From an uncultured Peptococcaceae bacterium (GTDB lineage Bacteria; Bacillota; Peptococcia; Peptococcales; Peptococcaceae), in assembly GCA_902492275.1 (NCBI GenBank), contig CABUKW010000108.1, positions 1-10,223 of the forward strand: a DNA stretch of 10,223 nucleotides, given 5' to 3'. This document shows, in pieces, positions 5,286 through 10,223 of this stretch. Below the pieces are notes generated by a model. The model was not told the origin of the DNA. It saw only the letters and a program-made list of their open reading frames with translations, and ran no database searches. How positions within the stretch are numbered: the stretch's first letter is position 1; each line of letters starts with the position of its first letter. Made by a program: the position numbers and the translations under genes.

Positions 5286-6218
5286 TTATTCAGGCAAAAA
5301 AGCCATAAATTTTTGTACCAAAGGCGATACGTTCTGCCGGACAATACAAGCTAACGCACCCGATAGCTCTTCTTTTGTCTGTAAGGCTGCGATGTCCTCA
5401 AACCCCTTCTGTTCATGTTTTCTGTCGGCATAAATTAACTCGTTTAAAAATCCTATTTTTTCACCACGCAACAAATTAGCCACCCAAGTATGCATAGATT
5501 GCACAGATAGTGCATACTCTTTTTCTTCATAACCATATGCACTTAATAGCCTGTGCAGTGTGTCATTCTCCAGCCTGTCTATACTATACTGTATGATAGG
5601 ATATTGCATTGCGGCTTCTAAAGGAATTGCTGTATTACGTTGTTTCCATAACGGATGCTCCTTATTGCAGCATAAAAAATAACGGCTTTTTGCAAAAGTA
5701 TGCAGCTGTAATCCACATTGCTGCAAATATCTTCCATATTGCACTACATCCGCAGACGGTAATGTAATCAGGCCAAGCAAATCTTCCTCGCCTGTTTGAA
5801 AGCTCTGTTCAATGGCAGTTAAGCTCATCATGGTAGTATTAATCGCCACATTCGGATACTGTAAACAAAATTGGTTGAGCATATCTGGCAAAATGCAGAC
5901 GTTATACAGTCCAAAAATATTCAGCTGCAGCATTCCATGCAGCCGTTCATCTGCTTGATGCTGTAAAAAAGCAATTTGCTGCCAAAATATGTCCTGCTCT
6001 GCTAACACCTTTTCAGCAAATTCTAAAAATAATTGCCCTTCTTCTGTCAAAGTAATCCCTGTCGTTGCACGACGTAAAAGCAAAAACCCTAATTCTTTTT
6101 CCAAATTCTTCAGCGTTTGACTCAATGATTGCTGTGTCAAAAATAAATTTTCACTGGCTCCTTTGATAGAATGGCACCGCGCCACTTCCACAAAATATTT
6201 TAATTGTTCCATCCGCAT
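5286..6218 (-). CDS. LysR-type transcriptional regulator
   Basis: This encodes 310 residues from ATG 6218, chosen because GAGG (6231-6228) lies nine bases upstream; the ATG at 6227 touches that GAGG directly. It is a typical LysR-type length. The N-terminal winged helix-turn-helix is clear: MEQLKYFVEVARCHSIKGA, then ENLFLTQQSLSQTLKNLEKE (about residues 25-45), then GITLTEEGQLFLEFAE. A periplasmic-binding-protein-like effector domain follows (about 90-300). The protein likely binds DNA as a tetramer and responds to a small effector, plausibly the substrate or product of the adjacent amidohydrolase and transporter. It is co-directional with its presumed target, not divergent as is usual. A perfect T-N11-A dyad upstream of its promoter suggests autoregulation. 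It has its own terminator. The effector is unknown. Confidence 0.93.
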   Translation of the reverse strand: MRMEQLKYFVEVARCHSIKGASENLFLTQQSLSQTLKNLEKELGFLLLRRATTGITLTEEGQLFLEFAEKVLAEQDIFWQQIAFLQHQADERLHGMLQLNIFGLYNVCILPDMLNQFCLQYPNVAINTTMMSLTAIEQSFQTGEEDLLGLITLPSADVVQYGRYLQQCGLQLHTFAKSRYFLCCNKEHPLWKQRNTAIPLEAAMQYPIIQYSIDRLENDTLHRLLSAYGYEEKEYALSVQSMHTWVANLLRGEKIGFLNELIYADRKHEQKGFEDIAALQTKEELSGALACIVRQNVSPLVQKFMAFLPE

Positions 6219-6262
6219 CAATCTCATCCTCGCTTCTACCTAAGCATCTGCGCTACTTTTTT

Positions 6263-6291
6263 ATTATCCCATAAAACATAGCTTACTGCAA
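6263..6291 (-). promoter_or_regulatory. Candidate promoter of the lysR-type gene
   Basis: On the minus strand there is TTGCAG (6291-6286), a 17-base spacer and GATAAT (6268-6263). The predicted start near 6256 gives a leader of about 40 bases. The T-N11-A site at 6319-6331 lies upstream. Confidence 0.55.
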
Positions 6292-6318
6292 CATGATACC
6301 CAGCGTAAAACAACATAA

Positions 6319-6331
6319 TCTGTAAAACAGA
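6319..6331. promoter_or_regulatory. LysR-type T-N11-A binding site
   Basis: The 13-mer TCTGTAAAACAGA is a perfect dyad (TCTGT-AAA-ACAGA) that fits the LysR-box formula T-N11-A. It is centred about 69 bases upstream of the predicted lysR transcription start, the usual place of the recognition-binding site. In-sequence evidence is the symmetry and position; binding by this regulator is inferred. Confidence 0.6.
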
Positions 6332-6377
6332 CATCGCCCTATGCGATAACATTTACACCATGACAGCTTGCATCTTT

Positions 6378-7202
6378 TTATTTACCTGTATCGCTTTGCA
6401 GCTGGGCAGCTTTCTTTCTCTTTTCGCTGCGTTCCTTGATAATCGGTACCACGTTGATGACAATCAGCACCACCGTAATCATCAGAATAATCAAGGTAGA
6501 CAGGGCGTTGATAGATGGGTTCACCCGCTTGCTCATGGTATAGACCAGAATGGAAATGTTGTTGACGCCGTTGCCGGTTACAAAATAGGAGATGATAAAA
6601 TCATCGAAGGACATGGTAAAGGCAATCAACGCGCCGGACACAATGCCGGGCATAATCTGCGGCACAATGACCTTTGTCAGCGCCTGCCATGGCGTTGCGC
6701 CCAAATCCAGCGCCGCGTCGGCCAAATTAGGATCTAACGAACGCAGCTTGGGCATGATGCTCAGCATCACATAGGGGATACAGAACATCACATGGGCCAG
6801 CAGCATGGTCACAAAACCTTTGCGGATACCCAACACGCTGAAAAACATCAATAAGCCAATGGCCGTTACAATGTCCGGATTGGTCAGCGGCAGATTGTTA
6901 ACCTGCTCCATCACGCCGCGCACCAGCTTTTTGGAGTTGGATAAGCCGATGGCTGCAATGGTGCCCACCACAGTGGAAATGGCTGTAGCCAACAATGCGA
7001 TGACAATGGTGTAAAAGACAGCGCTCATCATGGTAGAATCGCTGAACATTTTTTCATACCAACGCAGCGAAAATCCGTCAAAACGGGTCAACGAACGGCC
7101 AGCGTTAAAGGAAAACACCACCGTATACAAAATGGGCAGATAGAAGAAGGCCAGCACCAACGCCATATAAAACTTGGAAAGAATTTTTTTAGACGGTTTC
7201 AT
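6378..7202 (-). CDS. potC: Polyamine-type ABC transporter permease PotC
   Basis: This encodes a 274-residue integral membrane permease, the usual PotC length, with about six membrane segments: near 12-32, 62-88, 105-123, 130-150, 185-206 and 234-255. The cytoplasmic EAA loop that docks on the ATPase is visible as ADAALDLGATPWQALTKVIVP (161-181, shown here as motif A-D-A-A-L-D-L-G). The N-terminal YLPILYTVVFSFN and the SFDDFIISYFVTG segment near 198-210 are characteristic of PotC/YdcV-type permeases of spermidine/putrescine importers. The start is three bases after the potB stop, with AAGGAGG inside the end of potB, so the two are translationally coupled. It is the last gene of the operon: no potD follows, and the next gene is the LysR-type regulator. 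I see only weak hairpins after it, not a clear terminator. Confidence 0.93.
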   Translation of the reverse strand: MKPSKKILSKFYMALVLAFFYLPILYTVVFSFNAGRSLTRFDGFSLRWYEKMFSDSTMMSAVFYTIVIALLATAISTVVGTIAAIGLSNSKKLVRGVMEQVNNLPLTNPDIVTAIGLLMFFSVLGIRKGFVTMLLAHVMFCIPYVMLSIMPKLRSLDPNLADAALDLGATPWQALTKVIVPQIMPGIVSGALIAFTMSFDDFIISYFVTGNGVNNISILVYTMSKRVNPSINALSTLIILMITVVLIVINVVPIIKERSEKRKKAAQLQSDTGK

Positions 7203-7205
7203 CGG

Positions 7206-8042
7206 TTAGTTTCCTCCTTCGCTCTGTCCGTTTTTATCGACTTTTTTGGTGATATACAGTGAAATCATGATAATCACTGCCATAATCAGCGAAATGGCGC
7301 TGCCGAAATTCCAGTTGCCGGAGGTGAGGAACTGGGATTCAATGACGTTCCCAATCAGCACATATTGTCCGCCGCCCAGCATTTTGGGAATAAAGAAGCT
7401 GGATACCGCCGGCAAAAATACCAGCGTAATGCCGCTCAGCACGCCAGGCAAAGATAAAGGCAGCGTAATTTTTAAAAAGGACTGCACTTTATTGGCGCCC
7501 AAATCGCTGGCTGCTTCCAGATAGCTTTTGTCCATCTTGCTCAACGCTGTATAAATCTGCAAAATCATAAAAGGAATGAAGTTATACACCATCCCCAGCA
7601 CCACCGCAAAATCGGTGTAAATCAACGTCACCGGGCCTAAGCCGAAGAAACCTAAAATGGTATTCACCATGCCCTTATCCTGTAAAATTCCCACCCAGGC
7701 ATAGGTGCGTACCAGCATGTTAATCCACATTGGGATGGTTACCAGCAGCACCAGCATCATTTTCTTACGGCCGCTGGCCTGAGAAATGATATAAGCCACC
7801 GGATACCCTAAGAACAGACACAGTACAGTCGTCAAAACCGCCACCCACAGAGAGCGTTCCAGCACCTCTAAAAAGATGGAATCACTGAAAAAATAGATAA
7901 AGTTATCCAGCGTTACCCGAAAGGTTAAAACATCGTTCCCCTTTTGCGTAAAGGCGTACATCACAATCATCAGCATGGGTACAATAATCATGATGACGCT
8001 CCAGACAATATAGGGATAGGCCATATTGCGAAATTGTTTCAT
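7206..8042 (-). CDS. potB: Polyamine-type ABC transporter permease PotB
   Basis: This encodes a 278-residue permease with about six membrane segments: near 10-31, 63-88, 95-118, 138-160, 195-215 and 246-266. The EAA loop for ATPase contact is YLEAASDLGA (174-183), followed by FLKITLPLSLPG. The PMWINMLVRTYAW segment (104-116) is characteristic of PotB/PotH-type permeases. With PotC it would form the membrane channel for spermidine, putrescine or a similar polyamine. The start at 8042 lies two bases after the potA stop, with GGGAG nine bases upstream, inside the end of potA, so coupling is likely. It looks normal in length and motifs. Confidence 0.94.
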   Translation of the reverse strand: MKQFRNMAYPYIVWSVIMIIVPMLMIVMYAFTQKGNDVLTFRVTLDNFIYFFSDSIFLEVLERSLWVAVLTTVLCLFLGYPVAYIISQASGRKKMMLVLLVTIPMWINMLVRTYAWVGILQDKGMVNTILGFFGLGPVTLIYTDFAVVLGMVYNFIPFMILQIYTALSKMDKSYLEAASDLGANKVQSFLKITLPLSLPGVLSGITLVFLPAVSSFFIPKMLGGGQYVLIGNVIESQFLTSGNWNFGSAISLIMAVIIMISLYITKKVDKNGQSEGGN

Positions 8043-8044
8043 GC

Positions 8045-9619
8045 TTAATAACTCCCTTTCTTCGACATGATGTGCAAATCCTCAGGGCCGAACAGCAAGC
8101 CTACTTCTTCCCCCACTTCATGCTTGTCGGTAGTATCCACCATATATTCATAACCTTCCGTTTTGAAGGTGACCTGATAATCGCCAGGCTCGATGTTCTC
8201 CACATCGAAATCGTAATCCACCTCGGTAATTTCTACCGCCGAATCGTCTTCCAGGCTCCAGGCAGAGGCATTGGCCCAGGTGCGCAAATCAGTATCCAGC
8301 GCCATACTCTCTTTGATTTCATCCACTTTTTTAAAGAAGTTCACCGCATAAATTTCTTCCTCATATTCTTTGCTGGCAATACGGTTGGCCTCCCGCACAA
8401 ACATCTGGGCCGAAACCATGGTGCCTGCTTTAGTGGAAAAGGTCACCGGATAAGTACCAATTTTTGGCTCAATCTGGTATTCCACTTTATGAATAGAAAT
8501 CCAGTCCTCCGTTTCCGCATCCCAGGCCTGCGCGTCGGCGCGGGCGATAATGTCGGCGTCGTTCAATTCGGCAATATCCTCCAAATCCAGATAAAAATCG
8601 TTGGCGCTCATTTTCTCTTTGGCTTCGGTGTTGACCACCGGTTTGCCCTCCGACACATGCATAGTTACGGTAATACTGGTGCCAGAGCGGGTTTCCACGA
8701 TGGTTTCATAGTGAACGCCCTTAAACAGTACCGATTTCACCACGCCCTTCAGCTTGCCCTGCTCTTTCGGCACAATGTCCAAATCCTCTGGCCGAATAAC
8801 CACATCCACTTTTTCATTGGGCGCAAAGCCGCCGTCCAGACAGGCAAAATGCTTATCTTCAAAAATAACTTCTTTATCCTGCACCATTACGCCGTCGATG
8901 ATATTGCTTTCGCCGATAAAGCGGGCCACATATTCGTTGGCCGGCTCGTTGTAAATATCGGTCGGCGTGCCAATCTGCTGAATTTCGCCATCCTTCATGA
9001 CCACAATTTTATCGCTCATGGTCAGCGCTTCTTCCTGGTCGTGAGTGACAAATATAAAGGTAATCCCGACCTCCTGCTGAATTTTTTTCAGTTCATGCTG
9101 CATCTCTTTGCGCAGCTTCAAATCCAGCGCGCCCAGCGGTTCATCCAGCAGCAGCACCGACGGTTCGTTGACCAATGCCCGGGCAATGGCCACCCGCTGT
9201 TGCTGCCCGCCGGACATTTCCGTAACCCGGCGCTGTCCGTATTCTTCCAGCCCCACCAGCTTCAGCATCCGTTTTACCTTCTGCTCGATGACGTCTTTGG
9301 GCTCTTTTTTAATTTTCAGACCAAAAGCCACGTTGTCGTATACATTCATGTGGGGAAACAGCGCATATTTCTGGAACACTGTATTGATTTCCCGCTTATA
9401 GGGTGGCAGTTGACTAATTTCCTCGCCGTCAAACAAAACCTGCCCTTCATCGGGCATCAGAAAGCCGCCCAAAATACGCAGCAAAGTTGTTTTCCCACAG
9501 CCGCTGGGCCCCAGTAGTGTTACAAACTCGTTTTCATAAATATCTAAATTAATCCCTTTTAAGACAAGCTGTCCATCAAATTCCTTCACAATGTTTTTAA
9601 ATTGAATCAGCTTTTTCAT
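8045..9619 (-). CDS. potA: Polyamine-type ABC transporter ATPase PotA with an inserted repeat region
   Basis: This encodes 524 residues from ATG 9619 (MKKLIQFKNIVKEF). Earlier in-frame starts lie within or next to a terminator hairpin and give an unlikely basic leader. The ABC domain is complete: Walker A GPSGCGKTT (37-45), Q-loop Gln83, signature MSGGQQQR (135-142), Walker B VLLLDE (155-160) and switch His193. A TOBE_2 domain begins near 240, with IRPEDLDIV and LFKGVHYETIVE. Usual PotA is about 350-380 residues; here about 170 extra residues (about 331-501) sit before the last TOBE strand (VGEEVGLLFGPEDLHIM). They form two related repeats of about 75-80 residues. PotA powers import with PotB and PotC; the extra region may sense a ligand or contact a partner. 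It is acidic and does not look like a frameshift or fusion artefact. Confidence 0.94.
   Translation of the reverse strand: MKKLIQFKNIVKEFDGQLVLKGINLDIYENEFVTLLGPSGCGKTTLLRILGGFLMPDEGQVLFDGEEISQLPPYKREINTVFQKYALFPHMNVYDNVAFGLKIKKEPKDVIEQKVKRMLKLVGLEEYGQRRVTEMSGGQQQRVAIARALVNEPSVLLLDEPLGALDLKLRKEMQHELKKIQQEVGITFIFVTHDQEEALTMSDKIVVMKDGEIQQIGTPTDIYNEPANEYVARFIGESNIIDGVMVQDKEVIFEDKHFACLDGGFAPNEKVDVVIRPEDLDIVPKEQGKLKGVVKSVLFKGVHYETIVETRSGTSITVTMHVSEGKPVVNTEAKEKMSANDFYLDLEDIAELNDADIIARADAQAWDAETEDWISIHKVEYQIEPKIGTYPVTFSTKAGTMVSAQMFVREANRIASKEYEEEIYAVNFFKKVDEIKESMALDTDLRTWANASAWSLEDDSAVEITEVDYDFDVENIEPGDYQVTFKTEGYEYMVDTTDKHEVGEEVGLLFGPEDLHIMSKKGSY
8117..8617 (-). repeat. Two protein-level repeats inserted in PotA
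   Basis: Repeat 1 (about 8617-8390) and repeat 2 (about 8359-8117) share a pattern. An N-terminal stretch (MSANDFYLDLEDI against IYAVNFFKKVDEI) is followed by an A-x-A-x-AW motif (RADAQAW against WANASAW). Next comes I-x-x-V-x-Y, then G-x-Y-x-VTF-x-T (GTYPVTFST against GDYQVTFKT). The second half of each looks like an immunoglobulin-like beta domain. The DNA copies are diverged, so the duplication is old. Confidence 0.75.
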
Positions 9620-9686
9620 GGCCTTTCCCATCCCCTTTTTTTCAAACCTGTAGCCTTTCCTATCATCCCATCTCTGTCTTTTGCAT

Positions 9687-9724
9687 AAAAAAAGCAAGCA
9701 ACGGACTTTTTATCCATCACTTGC
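9687..9724 (-). terminator. Intrinsic terminator or attenuator ahead of potA
   Basis: On the minus strand GCAAGTGATGGA (9724-9713) pairs with TCCGTTGCTTGC (9705-9694) across a 7-base loop, giving 12 bp with three G-U pairs, followed by seven T (9693-9687). It ends 67 bases before the potA start. I see no protein gene upstream on this strand within the window, so it either ends a small RNA or regulates pot expression by attenuation. Confidence 0.75.
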
Positions 9725-9887
9725 GTTATACACCGATTTTCTTATATTTTATCAACAACCGCACAGCTATAAAAGCAACCTCGCAGCATCAAAAAACGGT
9801 CGCGCACCACAGCCTGCCTGATATGCACTTTTGATAAAACGAATGAAAAGCAATGTAGTTTGGCTTCATAGAGTCTATATAGCAAAT

Positions 9888-9915
9888 ATTATACTTTTAC
9901 TACTCTTATTGACCA
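9888..9915 (-). promoter_or_regulatory. Possible second leader promoter upstream of potA
   Basis: On the minus strand there is TGGTCA (9915-9910), a 16-base spacer and a perfect TATAAT (9893-9888). The -35 is weak. A start near 9881 would give a leader of about 260 bases containing the terminator at 9687-9724. Confidence 0.35.
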
Positions 9916-9961
9916 GTTCACAAGTTGATGTAAAAAACAAAATGGTTGTAAAGGAACCAAC

Positions 9962-10123
9962 TTATAAAACTTGCGCTCTTAACGCAATCAATAATGGCAA
10001 AGTTGCCGCTCGGCATTTGACCCGGCTGTCCGTATGGCCTTAGCCCCGCGCAACGCTCTGCTACAAGGGCAGTCAAAGAAATATTTGCATGAAAAAACGA
10101 CATTCTTTTCATGCGCTTATTGC
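9962..10123 (-). ncRNA. Candidate structured small RNA or leader RNA
   Basis: This stretch begins at the start predicted from the promoter at 10130-10158. A series of stems follows on the minus strand. First is a 9-bp perfect hairpin GCATGAAAA...TTTTCATGC (10114-10087). Next is a closing stem TTTGAC/GTCAAA (10077-10072 with 10021-10016) around a GC-rich 50-base interior. Then comes TGCC-GAGC-GGCA (10015-10004). Last is TTGCG-TTAAGAG-CGCAA (9987-9971) followed by GTTTTAT, a weak terminator. The GC content of about 10000-10080 is clearly higher than the flanks. A 64-codon frame (10112-9918) spans it but has no ribosome binding site. I do not recognise a known RNA family; a genome-dispersed repeat is the main alternative. 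Confidence 0.35.
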
Positions 10124-10129
10124 GATATA

Positions 10130-10158
10130 ATCATACTATGAAAGAAAAGATTCGTCAA
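10130..10158 (-). promoter_or_regulatory. Strong promoter reading toward potA
   Basis: On the minus strand there is TTGACG (10158-10153), a 17-base spacer and TATGAT (10135-10130), five of six matches in each box. The predicted start is near 10123. It is the best promoter upstream of the pot operon. An 18-bp dyad ATTGT-N8-ACAAT (10185-10202) lies about 27 bases upstream of the -35 and could bind a regulator. Confidence 0.65.
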
Positions 10159-10223
10159 GCAAAAAATTTCTCTCCCAGTTCCTCATTGTGTAGCGTTACA
10201 ATAGATGTGAGACCAAAAAGAGG

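Larger units (their letters stand above)
9725..10223. other. Gene-poor region upstream of the pot operon
   Basis: About 500 bases with no protein gene I can support. It holds the promoter at 10130-10158, the possible structured RNA at 9962-10123, the weaker promoter at 9888-9915 and AT-rich sequence. A weak stem TGGT-GCGCG-ACCG followed by six T on the minus strand (about 9790-9810) may be a minor terminator. Short frames on both strands lack ribosome binding sites. Confidence 0.6.

Noticed and set aside
6330..6352. Hairpin ATCGC-ATAGG-GCGAT after potC as a terminator
   Set aside because: Only five base pairs, and the following sequence has no proper T-tract. It may be a weak stop at most, and it overlaps the edge of the better-supported T-N11-A site.
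8072..9517. 481-codon open frame on the plus strand
   Set aside because: It lies fully antisense to potA, which has all ABC ATPase motifs. The antisense translation is rich in His and Phe with no recognisable motif; it is a shadow frame.
9619..9697. N-terminal extension of PotA from ATG 9697
   Set aside because: The extension starts inside the terminator stem and translates its T-tract; PotA homologues begin near the MKKLIQFKNI segment.
9918..10112. 64-codon minus-strand frame starting in the leader hairpin
   Set aside because: The ATG sits inside a 9-bp hairpin with no ribosome binding site, and the translation shows no family. I treat the region as a possible RNA or repeat instead, but conservation could overturn this.
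10138..10223. Open plus-strand frame at the right edge, six bases after a TATAAT (10126-10131)
   Set aside because: A leaderless gene is conceivable, but there is no good -35, the frame is only 28 codons within the window, and the minus-strand promoter in the same place is much better.
1..10223. CRISPR arrays, tRNA or rRNA genes, transposase genes
   Set aside because: I saw no regularly spaced short repeats, no tRNA-like cloverleaf with a TTC-type T arm, no rRNA sequence and no transposase or integrase motifs in the frames examined.

Overview
The window looks like a chromosomal segment of an anaerobic, probably gut-associated member of the Bacillota. Negativicutes or a related class would fit, but that assignment is an inference from gene content and style. 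The support is AGGAGG-type ribosome binding sites, low to moderate GC, a bacterial non-haem ferritin, a spermidine/putrescine-type ABC operon whose ATPase carries an unusual insertion, and compact operons with Rho-independent terminators. Every gene I accept lies on the minus strand, so transcription runs from right to left.

Right edge (about 9700-10223): no convincing protein gene. A good sigma-A-like promoter (10130-10158) reads leftwards into a GC-rich, hairpin-rich stretch (about 9962-10123) that may be a small RNA, a structured leader or a dispersed repeat. A second possible promoter (9888-9915) and a strong intrinsic terminator (9687-9724) follow, just ahead of potA. With no gene between promoters and terminator, the terminator is either the end of a small RNA or an attenuator of the pot operon.

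9619-6378: potA-potB-potC, tightly packed (2-3 nt gaps), encode the ATPase and two permeases of a polyamine-type importer. No substrate-binding protein gene (potD) is in the window. PotA has about 170 extra residues, built of two related repeats, inside its C-terminal TOBE region.

6331-2031: a regulated metabolic island that looks more AT-rich than the pot genes. It holds a LysR-type regulator with a textbook T-N11-A dyad upstream of its promoter and its own terminator. A new promoter then reads through an amidohydrolase-2 (COG2159-like) gene, a DASS/SLC13-type anion transporter gene and a 224-residue protein of unknown function. The amidohydrolase has lost most of the expected metal ligands and the transporter lacks the canonical SNT motifs, so the pathway may handle an uncharacterised anionic compound.

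2009-1340: a monocistronic ferritin gene (ftnA) with a near-consensus promoter, a hairpin at the predicted mRNA 5' end and a clean terminator.

1338-1: two copies (1-138 and 1212-1338) of a broken 5' fragment of a TfoX N-terminal-domain gene, as direct repeats around a two-gene unit. That unit encodes a TIGR04076-type protein and an overlapping DUF7668-like small protein. It looks like the result of duplication or insertion at a decayed tfoX-like locus.
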